Assembly (NCBI GenBank): GCA_036435485.1
Contig: CM071597.1
Location: 10,905,881-10,969,880 of the forward strand
Reading direction: 5' to 3'
DNA: 64,000 nt
Source: Saposhnikovia divaricata
Lineage: Eukaryota > Streptophyta > Magnoliopsida > Apiales > Apiaceae
Shown: positions 1 to 13,195 of the stretch, piece by piece
How positions within the stretch are numbered: the stretch's first letter is position 1
Layout: the number at the start of each line of letters is the position of its first letter
Notes under the pieces: generated by a model
What the model was told of the DNA's origin: nothing
Database searches by the model: none
The model's input: the letters and a program-made list of their open reading frames with translations, nothing else
Translations under genes and position numbers: made by a program

Positions 1-534
1 AAGTAAGATTGAAGACTTTCTCCTTCTTTCTGCTTGAAGTTGGCCAGAGTTGTAACGGGAGGAGCATACTTCATTGTTGCTCGGAACTTGGTTAAGAACA
101 AAGTCCTCATCGTCTCCCAATAGGTAATCACTCCAGATATAGGCTTTTGAAACCATTGCTAAGCATTCTCACTGAAAGTTGTTGCCAGCAGACGACATCT
201 AGCCAAGTCAGTTTACTTGGTAAACATCCATCTCAATGTCAAAACATCCTAAGAATTCCACAAGGTCTGCATTTTCATGAAAACGTAGATCATTGGTTAT
301 AGATCTATATCCTGTAGGGAGTTGTGCCTCTCTAACCTCTGTTGAAAATGGAGAAGGAGTTTGTGCTGTAGCAGATATCCTTCCTCCATCCAAGTGAGAA
401 AGAAGCCTCTTCAAGTCGATGACATTAAAAATGCCAACACGTGGAATATTTTGAACATTGGTTGCACGGTTATTTGAGTACCCCCAAGGGTGGAGGTTGA
501 GCTGTCGTCTGAGCATTTCCTGGAACTTCAGCAT
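1..534 (-). pseudogene. Ty3/gypsy gag fragment (Retrotrans_gag-like), broken
   Basis: The reading frame from 534 down to 208 (108 residues) ends in a leucine-rich segment with FLGCFDIEMDVYQVN. It then continues in another frame with hallmarks of plant gypsy Gag: a CRLLATTFSEN segment, a WFQKPI segment after an in-frame stop, and a tail with KYAPPVTTLANFKQKEG reaching position 1. Together they match the conserved Gag core of Ty3/gypsy elements (DxYQ, then xWF, then the FxxxF...KQxxxESL region). At least one frameshift near 205 and one nonsense codon near 160 break it, so it cannot make a full Gag here. In the intact element Gag would form the virus-like particle coat. Confidence 0.7.
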
Positions 535-684
535 GAAGTTCTGTGAGAATTACCTCTTGAGTCTGAGTTTGTTCCTTTTGACCTTGAGGTTGTGGATTTT
601 CTTCAATCTGTGGATTTCCCTGAGGTCGTGGATTCCCCAAAGAACCTTCTTGATGATTTCCTTTAGAGGGAGGGCGCGCCCTCG
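535..684 (-). other. Gypsy gag continuation up to the copia insertion site
   Basis: This short stretch lies between the gag fragment and the copia LTR. It contains one copy of AGGGCGCGCCCT (671-682), the palindrome found many times in the rest of the gypsy element, and ends in the duplicated target CCTCG (680-684). No confident frame was assigned. Confidence 0.5.
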
Positions 685-2163
685 TGTTAGGTCCAATATG
701 ATTGTAGAAGGGGGGGTTGAATACAATCTATATCAATTTCTCAAAATTTATTCGTTAAATAATTTTCACTTAAACGAATATTTTGTGCGGAATAAATTGA
801 CACAGATTTCAAGTTGAATATAATTGTATATTAACTTGATGTGGTGTTACAAAATCAATACAAACTATTATCAAGTGTTTAATAACTAATTAGAAAATTC
901 GACATGAAATTTTCTAATTTAGTTAATAAATCTCAAGATAAGTACTAGGAAACTTAATTTGTTAGTAGTACAAGAATCACAAGTAGACAAGTTCTATCGG
1001 ATAGAATATTACAAAGATGATGAACTTGAATTTATGTGAATTAATTTGTGCTTGGTGTTCTTGAAGGCTTTGAGAGAGAATGGCTGTCTTTTTCTTTTTC
1101 TTGCTGTTGTATTCTGCAATTTTTTTTTTCTGCTGCTACTGTCTTGTTTATATAAGTCTGTACTGATTAGATATGACTTAAACTGTTCCAAGACCTATTA
1201 AATCAGCTGTCAGCATGACTTAATGTTGCTCCAAGACATAATTAAACATTCGGTATGACCTATTTTCTGTCGGTATGACTTAGAAAATGTGTCGGTATGA
1301 CTTAATCTTGAACAGTGCAGTCGGTATGACCTAATCCACTTTTGTCGGTATGACTTAATGACCTTTCCAGAAATATCTGCTTCGGTATGACTTATTTCCT
1401 TCGGTATGACCTATTTTCTTTGAGGTCGGTAAGACATAATCCCTTGCAGCAGTCGGTATGACTTAATTCATTTGCTCGGCATGACTTAACCTTTTATCAT
1501 GTCGGTATGACTTATCTTAAGTCATACCGAACCAAACTCAGTCATGACATAATCTATTCAGCATTTAATTAAGTCATATTGATCCTTTTAATTAATTAAT
1601 GATTAACTAATTCATGATTAATTGATACAATAATTAACTTAATAAATAAATTAATTCTATTAGAATTAATTCATTAATTAAACCAATTAATGATTTATAT
1701 CAATTACAAATGAATTAAATTAAATCAATAACTAATTAATTTAATTCTCCCAAACCACGGAAAATAATAAAGAATTACCACTGACTTATGTTGACGTTCG
1801 ATGTACTGTCTGGTTCATGAACGACTAACTTCAATGATGCTTCTTCACTTCTGACTTTAAGCTATGGTTTATTTCTTCTCTCAATTTTCTTGTACTTTGA
1901 TTGATTTTCAATCTATCACTCGAAAAATCTCTGTCACTGTAAATGAATCCATTCACTTCAATGTTATACTGAGGCTTGATCAGATACCTGATACGTCTTC
2001 CAGTGTGAAAAATCAAAACTATAGATTGACTTCCTTCTTTCTTCTGACAGATATTGCTTCCTGAGATTCCTATGACAGATCATACGGATATTTACTTATT
2101 ACAATTTGGTTTAAGTTGATTAGGATCCTCGAACTACAAATAGGCTGATTCATATGCCTTTCA
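685..2163 (-). repeat. 3' LTR of the Sirevirus-like element
   Basis: On the plus strand it starts TGTTAGGTCC and ends GCCTTTCA, matching 13211-14689 over its full length with scattered substitutions. Between about 1250 and 1530 it holds eleven or so direct copies of a TCGGTATGACTTA-like motif, the last forming a perfect 13-bp stem with an inverted copy (1502-1514 and 1518-1530, loop TCT). The short frames inside it are not genes. Confidence 0.95.
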
Positions 2164-2178
2164 ATCTCCCTCTATTTG
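2164..2178 (-). other. Polypurine tract of the Sirevirus-like element
   Basis: Read on the minus strand this is purine-rich (AGAGGGAGAT) and abuts the 3' LTR, the usual site of plus-strand DNA priming in LTR retrotransposons. Confidence 0.7.
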
Positions 2179-2467
2179 TTTGTTAGACAATAACAATCAA
2201 ATACCTAGAGGATACCTCAACTAATTCAACTTAACCAAATGAAAGATAAAATATTAAATGTAAAGCAAATATCAAACAGTTCTGGTTTATATTAAACATT
2301 TCCAGATTCAAACAAAATGATAAATACAAGATAGATGATCCTTTAGCCTGATCATATTTAACATATTCCTATCTTGACCTATCTAGCTCTAAAGATAATA
2401 CATGTAGAGCTGTTCTTCAATTACTGTCTTCTCGTCTAAATTTTCCTTCTTTTGGCTCATCTGTGAC
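2179..2467. other. Untranslated segment between third frame and 3' LTR
   Basis: AT-rich stretch without coding potential. It ends at the stop codon of the Env-like frame on the right and the polypurine tract on the left. Nothing else recognised. Confidence 0.6.
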
Positions 2468-5400
2468 TTAAAGTTTCTTGTGCAAATCAGAATCAACAAG
2501 ACGCTCTCTTCTTGATGACAACCCTTGAGGTAAGATTAAAGGAATTCCAAGCTTCTTTATCAGTTCACCTTGAAATTTCTTGTAATCTTTTATATTAGTT
2601 TGTGCATAGGATCGAATGTGATCTGCAGCTATAACCTTTTCTTCAGTCAAGAATCCATGATTTCTGAGAGCATTTTCAGCATATACCAAGTGTTTTGCAT
2701 GATTTTCATATAACTCATCTGTCTGAAGATTGATTGAATGAAGTACATTTCCCTTAAGAAATTTTACTTGTGGAGGATTCTTAATTACTTCTGGTCCAGC
2801 TCTTTCAGCAAATTCTTTGAACTTTTCATGTAGCAAAACACCTAGCTCAGACGATGTTCTCACCTTAGGCCTAAGTACCCAAATCTCTGTCAGCGATCTG
2901 TCATAAAAAGAACTGAATAGATATTCTGAAAGTTCCAACATTATGACATTCCACAAATATCACCAGCTCATCAGATTTGGGGTCAAATGCAGTAGTTATC
3001 CTGATGACTTCTACCTTTAAGGCCCTTATATACATATCATGAATTGGATTTGCCAGTTTGAATTCCTCGAGAATTTCTCCAAGACGACGATCTTCATAAT
3101 CAGAACTCTGAGGTGAATCAATTGCTTTTTGAGCACGTTCCCATTTGTCACCGTTCTTGAGTCTGATATATGTCTTTCTCTTCTGAACATTTATAGCATG
3201 TAATCGTTGTAGTGCTTCTCTTCATTTCGTGCAATCTGCTCTAATGACTTTTGAATCTTTTCTTCTCTCATCAGCAAATTAGCTTCCCTCTGAGCAAATA
3301 ACTCTTCAGATTCTCTCTCTGCTTGTTGAGCTTCATTTTCAGATGTCACTGGTTCTTCTCCTTCCCAGTGACTGAAATCTGGTTCAGGTAATTTTTCACC
3401 TTCATCAGAAAAATCAAAGTCAGCAAAAACATCAAAATTATCCGGTTCACCCGTGTAGTAATATTCCGTGGTGTCTTTGACTTGATCATCTATAACAACT
3501 TTCTTCTTCCCCTTATTCCTCCTGTCTTCACTATGATCCTTATCTTTATCAGATTTATCTCCTCCCTCTCTTTCTTTCGATTTTTCTCCTTTCTCCCCTT
3601 ATGATTTCTGTTGCTGTTGTGATTTCTCCCCATTAGTTGAGGAATCCTCTACAGATTTACCAGTTGCACCAGCTCCAGGATCTCGCTCATCATCAGCACC
3701 ACTTGTTCTTGCAAAGAATTCTCTTTCTTCAGTTGTTGGTTTGCGATTTTGACTTATCAGATTAAACAAATGCCTTAATCCTTTAGTTTGATGTGCATTT
3801 TTCTTCTCAATTTGATTTAGTCGAAAATCAATAGAACACTGATTTTCATGTACTTCTTCCTGTAGATTGTCAACCTTGTTGGAGATTTCAGCAATTATTT
3901 TATCTTGTGCAACAGTGACCTCACCAGAATCATCAAGAGCTTTTTCATAAGAAAGTTCGAGAGTGTTGATTTTATTAGTGAAGGATGTCTTCAAGTTGTT
4001 GATGTCACCTTTTATCGAAGTAAGCTGATTATCAACAGAGGTGGATGGAGAAGACCGTTTATCCACTTGTGCTCGAAGTAGTCTAGCTTCAGCTTTACTT
4101 GCTTCAAGTTCACTTTCCAGATTTTGTATCTTTTGTATCAATGAGAGAGTGTATGTGTCTGTGTGTGCACTCACCTGAGTTTCACTCTGAATTTCACTCA
4201 CCTGATGTGCATGTGTATCACTCAATTTTGTGGTGATCCTTGCATCACTCCTCTCAATTTCCTTAGCTTCTCCAGAAACGGTACCTGCAGTTAAAATCAC
4301 CCTAGCCTCCTCTGGGAAGGTCAGTGGTGGTGCAATGGGAGTTCGCAAATCCCTGTCCTCAATCAATTCTACTTGTACATTTGGATTTGTAATCTGAATT
4401 GCTTCAGTAGTAGATTGATCAAGTTGCTTTCCACTTTCTCCAGTCGAAACTGCGAGTGGAAACTCCCTTGAGGGATCTAGGAATGTTTCTCCTAGGAGGG
4501 GAGATGATGGTTCCATTAAAGTTAGCAAGGAACCAAGATTTCCCTCAGAAGTCTGTGAAGACTCTTCTATCGTAACTATGGTAGGCACTGTTCCAGACTC
4601 GATGTGCTCTCCTGTCAATGTGTCCCTATGTTCATCATAATCTATATGTTCTCCCATTGTTAGTAATAACAAAGGGGTTATGCTTGACACGTTACAGGAT
4701 GTCATGGCCCTATGGCGAATTTCAATAGTATCATCCTGTTGAGAGGATGATCCTAGTAACTGTTGCATGGCCATATCAATGTCCATATCTTGTTGGGAAG
4801 ATACGGATGGGCTTACAGTTGCCTCTGAATCAGTTCTACTTTTCTTTTGTAGAGGCAGAGCTGTGGGTTCACTCATTATATTACTTCTCTTCTTTGCTCT
4901 TTGAAAGGGAATTTTCTTTCTGGAATGGAAAGTTTTAAGTGATGTAGATTGAGTGTGTGGCTCTATGACCGGGGTTCGAGATTTCGGTCTTACAATCCCT
5001 TGGTCAGCCCTATCAACCACTTGGGTTCCAGAAGTAAATTGTTCAGCAATAGAAGTTATAGAGAGATTAGAAGTCAATACCTGGTCAGCAGGTATCGAAG
5101 AGATTGCAGCTTGAGTGGTTTGAACCAGTTGCTCTTGAACAGGTTCAATTTGCTGAATAGGTACTTCTTGTTCAGCTTCAGGTTCCAGTATTGGTTCTGC
5201 TTGCTCAGGTAGTGGTTCATTTTCCTCGGGTAAAGGTACAGGTGCAATGATGGGTAGTTGTATAAAGTTTGACATGTATTTAGTGACAACTACTGGCACA
5301 TTTAAAAATTTAGGTTTGACACCGTACTCAGTGAATAATCTTGTCGAAGGTTTACCCGACACCATTGCTTCACTATTCAGAAATGGAGCATGATATTGTA

Positions 5401-6070
5401 ATTCTACCAAATGATTAAAAATCAAAGAAAAGAATCTTGGGTAAAAGAATTGAACTTTATCGCCCCTGTCAAAATTCCTTTTAGCGTTGATTACTCTTCT
5501 AACCATAGGTCCACACAGAAGGCTGCCAATGTTGATTCTTCGATTATAAGCAACTGCAAATCCAATATGATGCATAAATGAAGGTAATACTCCGAAGTTG
5601 CTTTTTGTAGAATTGGCAAACACCTTGGCTAGTGTGTCGAACACATAATCCCATTCCTGAACTAGAAACTTTTTATTCAAGACAGGAAGATATGCGTTGT
5701 CTTGATAATGAATACCAGCAAAGAAATTAGTTAATTCCTCATCTGACGGAAAATCCTCAAAATTGTCATTTGGAAAGTTTAAGACCGTGTTTATTACAGA
5801 TTCATCCACTGTGTACTGATTGTTTCCAAGAGTGAAAACAAACGACCTGTTATCGTTAGAAACGACAGCAGTAGTACACATAATTCGCAAGGGTTCAATT
5901 TTTAAAGGAGTATCTAAACTCAAAGCAGTGCGAACTAGAGAATGATCGTTTAAAAATCGAATCCACGGTCGAAAACGTTCAATTGAGCATTTTTCGGGAT
6001 CAAAATAACCGACCAAATTATGCTTAATTATTTCAAAACGATCATTGTTATTACCAGCCATTTTTATCAA
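2468..6070 (-). pseudogene. Sirevirus Env-like/third open reading frame, disrupted
   Basis: A frame of 823 codons starts at 6070 with MIKMAGNNNDRFE and stops at a TAA (3599-3601). The same frame continues past that TAA for about 130 codons rich in Lys, Glu and Asp. Two further frame changes, near 3220 and near 2945, lead into a 162-codon frame ending at 2468. The undamaged protein would be roughly 1,200 residues. Visible parts are a globular N-terminal region (about residues 1-270), a Pro/Glu/Gln-rich linker (about 275-330), a Ser/Thr-rich middle, and a heptad-like Leu/Glu/Lys coiled coil around 640-760. This layout fits the third frame that Sireviruses carry after pol, called env-like; an envelope function has never been shown for these and I see no convincing transmembrane segment. 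One nonsense codon and two frameshifts disable it. Confidence 0.75.
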
Positions 6071-7430
6071 ATTTTAACCCTTTGAAACATTTCAGATTTT
6101 ACAAATTAATTAACTAAATTGAATTATTTCGAATTAATAATTAATTAAAAATTTGAAAATAATCAAAGTTGTTCAAAAATTCTGAAAAATTCACACAATG
6201 ATCTTGATACACACACGAACACTCCTATATTTTTAGTTTTTTTTCAAAATCAAAGCCAATCGTTCATAGATTCAGATCGTAATTTCGATTTTTCGAAAAT
6301 AAAAACCTTGAAAACTTAACCAAAATCGACGACTGAGCGGTCGATTTGAAGATAATCGAACAGAGAATCGATTAAAGACCTTGTATATGAATTATGGAGT
6401 GATTTGATCGATTAAATTGGACAGCAATTCGTTACCAGTTCGTGTGTATATGTAGGTATCGCTGAGAGGTTCTCTATGACTTAACATGAGAGAGACTTAA
6501 ACTGTAATATGACCTAACCTTTCTACTCAGTTATATATATACTAAAACCTACGAATATGACTTAAATCTGTTAAAACAAATAACTGAGTATAATTTAATT
6601 AAAAATTAAAACTGAATATGACTTAATCTATACTAACTGTTATATACAAAATAAAACTCGATTATGACTTAAGTATACTACTAAGACATAACTCATTATG
6701 ACTTAATTAAATAAAACTAAGACTCGTTATGACTTAAAATATGTACAAGACTTAAACACTGTACAGATATAACTGATTATAACTTAACTTAACCAGACAA
6801 GACTTAATTCTAATGAGACTTAAATATTTACTAACGAATATGACTTAACTACAAAGACATAACTCGCTATGACTTAAACTGATAAGATCTATCTATACAG
6901 ACTCGGTAAGACTTAAAACTAATAAGACTAAATCTAATCAGTATAACAATTAAGTCATACCGACCAGAGAACAGAATAAAAACAAGTCATAATATAGTTT
7001 AGATTTAATTTAAGTCATATCCACTCAAAATAAATTAATGTAAATGCATATTTCTTAATTAAACACACAAATATTTACAACTATTAATACAGAAAAAAAT
7101 ATTAAAAATAATATTATAAATTAAACAAATAATAAAAATAGAAATAACTAATATAGATTAAACTATTAACGGAAATAAAACAATATTAACAGGACAAACA
7201 TAACAAAACATTAAATAAAATATTCTAAACAAATAAAATAAATACATACAATTATTCTAAAATTATAGAAATATGGAATATCAAATATTTAATTAAACAA
7301 AGTGATAAATACAATAACAATCAAGAAAAACAAGTTGATAAAATAATTAAACAAGTGATTTTATTCAACAAATATTCACAAACTAATCACTTGTTAATTA
7401 TTAAAGATCAAACCTCAGATATTAACTAGA
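6071..7430. repeat. Spacer between pol and the Env-like frame with TATGACTTA motif array
   Basis: Non-coding and AT-rich. From about 6470 to 7020 it holds roughly twenty degenerate copies of TATGACTTAA in both orientations, including TAAGTCATACCGA near 6953. This is the same motif that fills part of the LTRs. The rest (7020-7430) is A-rich without recognised features. Confidence 0.7.
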
Positions 7431-10400
7431 TTAATTACTAGGACTGTTCAACATACCCAATTCACCAACAATTTTGGTGAATGTGGATTCGTCGAGCGAC
7501 TTAGTAAAAATATCTGTTGTTTGTTCTTCAGTGGGTACAAACAGTAATTCCACTGTACCATTCATGACATGCTCTCTAATAAAATGATACCTGATATCTA
7601 TATGCTTTGTCCTTGAATGCTGCACGGGATTGTTGGAGATTGCTATGGCACTTGTATTATCACACAAAATAGGAATATTTTGTAATACAAAGCCATAGTC
7701 CATCAGTTGATTCCTAATCCACAAGATTTGAGCACAACAGCTTCCAGCAGCTATATATTCAGCTTCGGCTGTTGAGGTGGAAACTGTCTGTTGTTTCTTA
7801 CTGTACCAGGAAACAAGTCTTCCACCTAGGAATTGACAACTCCCAGATGTGCTTTTTCTGTCTACAACACTTCCTGCATAATCTGAATCTGTATATCCAA
7901 CAAGGTTAAAACCAGAATCTTTAGGGTACCAGATGCCTAAGTTAGGTGTACCCTTAAGATATCTCAGGATTCGTTTAACAACAATGAGAAGAACATCTCT
8001 AGGATCCGATTGGAACCTTGCACACAAGCACGTAGCATGCATAATATCAGGTCTACTTGCAGTAAGGTAAAGTAATGACCCTATCATACCTCTGTAGCTT
8101 GTAATATCTACCTTAGCAGAATTTTCACATGCTCCAAATTTGACAGCTGTGGATGATGGTGTCTTTGCTGAAGAAGAGTCCTCCATTTGATATTTCTTGA
8201 GAAGCTCTTTGATGTACTTGGATTGACAAATAAATATACCATCTTGCCTTTGACTTATTTGTAATCCAAGAAAGAACTTCAGCTCTCCCATCATGCTCAT
8301 TTCGAATTTACCCTACATTAACTTTGAAAATTTCTTGCAAAGAAGATCATTAGTAGACCCGAATATTATATCGTCCACATAAATTTTAACTAATATTGTA
8401 TCATTCATATGTTTCTTTGTGAAGAGAGTTTTGTCTATGACACCTCTAGTAAATTCATTTTCAAGTAAAAATTCAGAGGGAGTGTCATACCATTTCCTTG
8501 GTGCTTGCTTAAGACCATAAATGGCTTTGAAGAGAAAGTAAACATAACCCAATAGATCTGGATCTTCAAAACCAGGTGGTTGTTCTACATATACCTCTTC
8601 ATCCAGCTTTCCATTCAGAAAGGCACTCTTGACATCCATTTGATAAACATTAAAGTTAGAAAATGCTGCGAATGCCAAGAATATCCTAATAGCCTCAAGT
8701 CTAGCCACTGGAGCATAGGTCTCATCATAGTCAATGCCTTCAGATTGTGAGTAACCTTTTGCTACCAGTCTTGCTTTATTTCTTGTTACTGTACCATCTT
8801 CATCAAGTTTGTTTCTGAATACCCACCTAGTACCAACCACTGTTCTATCTGTAGGTCTGGGTACCAGCTTCCATACTTCTTGTTGTTTAAATTGATTGAG
8901 TTCATCTTGAATAGCAATCACCCAATCAGGATCTGAAAGAGCTTCTTCAATTTTCTTAGGTTCCATTTCAGATAGAAACCCTGAATAATTACATTGATTT
9001 TGAAAAGCTCTTCTAGTCTTTACACCAACATCTGGATCACCAACGATTAGCTCAAAAGGATGAGCTCTATTCCAAACAATCTGTCTGGGAAGATTTAGTC
9101 TTAATGATTCGCCTTGTTCTTCATTATGATGTTGAATATGACTAGTTGATCCTTTATTAACTCCCCCTGAGTTGTTGCCAGGATGATTAGATGAGTGTTC
9201 AGAAATATGAGTGATATTTTGAGAATTATCATAATTTTCATCACCATTATTCTGATTAGTTTCATCATTGATATTGTTGTCATTAGCATCAGCAAACACA
9301 TCAGGTGGACTATCATTATCTGAATCTAGATCTGTCATATCTTCAAAAGATAGCTTTTCAGATGAATCTTCAGTTTGGATACTAGGGAGTTTAGTGTCAT
9401 CAAATGTTACATTGACACTTTCCATCATCTTTTGATGTTCAATCAAATACACCTTATAAGCTCTTCTTTCATAACCAACAAAAATTGTTTCATGTGCTTT
9501 GGCTTCAAATTTTCCACCTTGATCATCTCCTACTTTAAGTACAAAGCATTTTGCTCCAAATACATGAAAGTATTTGAGTTTTGGTTTCTTTTCATTCATG
9601 GCTTCATAGGGTGTTTTCATTAAGTCTTTGTTGATAAGAGTTCGATTCTGAGTATAACAAGCAGTGTTGACAGCTTCAGCCCAAAAATACAATGGAAGCC
9701 TTGATTCACTTAACATAGTACGTGCAGCTTCAATCAAGGTTCTATTCTTTCTTTCAACTACTCCATTTTGCTGAGGAGTTCTTGGAGCTGAGTATTGTCT
9801 GGTTATACCTTTTTCAGTACAAAAGTCATTCAGAACTGCATTCTTGAATTCAGTTCCATTGTCTGACCTTATAGCCCTCACTGGATACTTGGAATCCAAC
9901 TCAATTAACTTGATGTGATCAATCACCAGTTGTGGAGTCTCATCTTTAGAATTCAGTAACAAGACCCATGTGAACTTTGAAAAATCATCAACAATCACAA
10001 GAGCATATCTTTTCTTTGACATAGACATCACATTCACTGGACCAAATAGATCCATGTGAAGTAACTGTAAAGGTTCAGTGATTGAAGACATATCAGTGCT
10101 TTTGTGAGTTGCCCTTTTTAGTTTGCCTTTTTGACAAGCATCACATAGTCCTTCCCGTGTGAATTCCATAGAAGGTAAACCTCTCACCAATTCTCTCTTG
10201 ACCAGAGAGTTCATCGTCTTGAAATTTAGGTGAGAAAGTTTCTTGTGCCATAGCCAACTTTCATTTGTGGATGCTTTAGAATAGAAGCAATTGATTTCTT
10301 CAGTGCTTCCAGTGTTCATGTTGGCTACATACAAGTTTCCTTTTCTGACTCCCGTCAGAGATGGTTGTTCACTTCTTTTGTGTGAAATCAGACAATTATT

Positions 10401-10712
10401 TTTGTTAAAGTAGACTTCAAATCCCTTGTCACAGAATTGACTGATACTGAGCAAATTATGCTCAAGTCCTTTTACAAAGGAAACTTCTTCAATGATAACA
10501 TTTCCAGCTTCAAGTCTGCCATATCCATCAGTTCTACCTTTGCTGTTATCTCGAAAGGTAACTACTGGGCCAGCCTTCTCCACCACATTTGTCAGTAGGG
10601 TTCTGTCTCCAGTCATATGCCTTGAACATCCACTGTCCAAGATCCAGGTTACTCGTTCAACCTGTTCAATACCCTGCAATGACAAATGGATTAAACCTTC
10701 TTCGGGACCCAA
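7431..10712 (-). pseudogene. pol: Sirevirus-like pol: protease, integrase, reverse transcriptase, RNase H
   Basis: Reads from 10712 to 7431. In order: aspartic protease with WILDSGCSRHMTGD (residues about 24-37); the pre-integrase HHCC region; integrase with the D-D-E core (LHMDLFGP, IRSDNGTEF, PQQNGVVERK); reverse transcriptase with WKLVPRP and the catalytic IYVDDIIFGS; after a break, RNase H with YTDSDYAGS, STAEAEYIAAGS and ILCDNTSAI. The break is a single in-frame TAG near 8310, between the 799-codon and 289-codon parts. The preceding gag part is in a different frame, so a frameshift lies near 10,690. Residue signatures such as YVDDIIFGS fit the Sirevirus lineage of Ty1/copia. With the nonsense codon the enzyme cannot be made whole; otherwise it is well preserved. 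Confidence 0.9.
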
Positions 10713-13112
10713 ATTTGATTAGGTCCTGCGGGTTTAAAGTATTGACCTTTATCAGGCAAAACAACATTTTAATTTTAACCTCTTTAGTCAATAAACATTT
10801 AACCTTATAAACAGATTTGAAAATCTTTCGTTTTATCTTGGGTATCCATGTTTCTGTAGCAGCAATAACACTTGTGTCATTGACTGGACATTTGACCTGG
10901 TAAACATTCTTGGTAACCTTTTGTTTAGTCTTAGGTACAAATGTCTCTCTCCTAACTTGAGGAGGAAAAGCAGTCTTTGATCGAACATTATTGTTCCTGT
11001 TCATATGATGTCGAGGAGCAGTCTGTTTAACACATGCATAACTACCATTAAAATAAGCACGCATACTGTTAAAAGCGCAAGACATGCAATTGATAACACC
11101 ACATGCTTTATGATTAGAATCAATGGTAGGCATGGTATTTTTCTGCTTCAACTTATTACCACCTAATCCAGTCTTAGAAGAACTAGCTGTTTCAACAACT
11201 TTGACTGGCACTTTAGGTACATCTTTCTTAGATGAAACATTCGTTGTATTAGTGTCCTCAACAAATTTATCCTTAACAAAGACTGTGACATCTTTCTTGG
11301 ATGAAACATTCTTTGGATTAGCGTTCTTAACAGATTTATCCTTAACAATGACTGTGCCATTTGCACTATCCTCATTTCTTATTTCTTCTTGGATAACCAT
11401 AGAAAGAATATCTGGTGGTCCAGCATCAGATTTTTTAAATAGAGGTTCTTTAACATTTTTGAGCACATGTGGTATTCCCCTTTCTTTAGCACTAACAGGG
11501 TTAGGGGAATTTATGTCCAATGATCCAACAGCTTCATTGTAACCATACCCTATACCTGTTGTTCGTTCTACAACTTGATTGTTAAAAAACTCTTTGGAAA
11601 CTTTAACAGAATTATAACAAGCCCTGACCTGTGTTTCAAGTTCAGTAATTCTAGCCATTTGTTTGCCTACAACTTCTAGAATAGCTTTCTCCTTTTTATA
11701 AAGCATTGTTATTTCATCTCTTTGTTGATCTTGATTAATATGCACCTTTTTCAATTCTGACACTTCATTGCCAAGTTTAGTGCTTAGCAGATCTAATCTT
11801 CTATATTCAGTTTGTGCATTACCTAAGGAATTATAAAGACTATGAATCAACTCAGGGTCAGTAACAATTACCGGTTTGTTATGATGATCAGATGCTTCAT
11901 CATTTGCCACCAACGCAAGATTTCCATATTCTTCATCTTCGCTGTCCGTGTCATCCCAACTCTTACCAGCCGCAAAATCTCTTCTCTGAGTTTCTTCTTC
12001 TTCTCAGCAGCAAAATCTCTTCTTTGAGTTTGCTTGGGTTTCTGACATACAGTGGCAAAGTGCCCCAATTCATTACAGTTGAAGCAACGAATCTGGCTTC
12101 TGTCAACAGATCCAGTTTTGTATCCTCCCCTGTTACTAGAGGAAGAAGAGCCTCCTCTCTGGAATCTGTTATTTGACTTGAACCTGTACTTTGGATTTCT
12201 TCTGAATTTGAAGTTGCCAAATTGCCTTACCATCAATGCCAGGGATTCATCTTCCAGTTGATCTAGCTCTTCCAATGAGTAAAAGTCTCCACCATCCTGA
12301 GTAGGTGGTGTCTGACCAAGCTCTACTTCAGTCTTTTCCTTGTCTGAGCTGTAAGATAGAACAACCTTAGCTTCCACTTCCTTAGGTGCCTCAACTACAA
12401 GAGATGTAGATGAACTTGGCACTCTTCCTTTACCAGAGACCTCCCTCTGCTGTACTTGTTCCAGTTCATAGGTTTTCAGAACACCAAACAATCTTTCAAG
12501 AGAAACCTTATTCAAATCTCTTGATTCTCTGATGGCTATAATCCTATGTTCAAGATGAGTGGGCATAGTCAACAAAAACTTCATATTAATCTCCTTCTGT
12601 GTATATTACTTGCCATGAACTTGCAAGTTGTTGATTATTTTGTTATACCTTTCAAACACTTCCTGAATACCTTCATTAGGGCCAGCTCTAAAGTGTTCAT
12701 ACTCAGAGGTTAAAATCTGAAGTCTGTTTTCCATGACTTCATCAGTTCCTTCATTGATAGTCTCAATAGTTTCCCACATGTGTTTTGCAGTTTTACAATT
12801 CATCACATGACTGTACATCACAGCATCCAGGGAATCTATTAGAATAAGTCTCAAATTCTTATCTAGTCCTGCGTCCTCTTTTTCAGCAGGAGTAAAAGAA
12901 TCAGCAGGCTTTGGAAAAGATGATGCAGGTGTTACAACAATTCCTCCAACAATAGATTCAGATACATATTCGAGTGGAATTATAGGTCCGTTCTGTAGAA
13001 CACCCAAATATTTAGAATTTGCGACATCAAGAAACAACTCCATTTTATTTTTCCACATTGCATAATTGTCCTTGTTAAACATGGGAATCTTAACAATGCT
13101 TTTTGACGACAT
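10666..13112 (-). pseudogene. gag: Sirevirus-like gag, disrupted
   Basis: Starts at 13112 (MSSKSIVKIPMFNKDNYAMW), a DUF4219-type N-terminus typical of copia Gag, followed by a UBN2-type capsid region with the MWETIETI segment. An in-frame TAA (12606-12608) interrupts it. The next part (12584 to 11868) has a basic stretch and one CCHC zinc knuckle, CFNCNELGHFATVC, for RNA binding. A frame change near 11,890 leads to a 415-codon section (11913 to 10666) that is Lys- and Ser-rich with two copies of a KDKSV/FVKDKFVED-type repeat. It runs up to the protease of pol. Gag would build virus-like particles. One nonsense codon and at least one frameshift show decay. Confidence 0.85.
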
Positions 13113-13195
13113 GATGAATTTTTAAGTGAGTTAAAAATTCGAGATAGATTTTTGACGGAATAAAATTAGGATCTTGATTTGTGTATCAATCAATA

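Noticed and set aside
458..817. A 119-codon plus-strand frame
   Set aside because: It crosses the gypsy/copia insertion junction and has no protein features.
1250..1530. CRISPR-like array
   Set aside because: Spacing is irregular, repeats are only 13 bp and degenerate, and the array lies in a plant LTR.
11123..11542. A 139-codon plus-strand frame
   Set aside because: Shadow of the minus-strand copia gag region.
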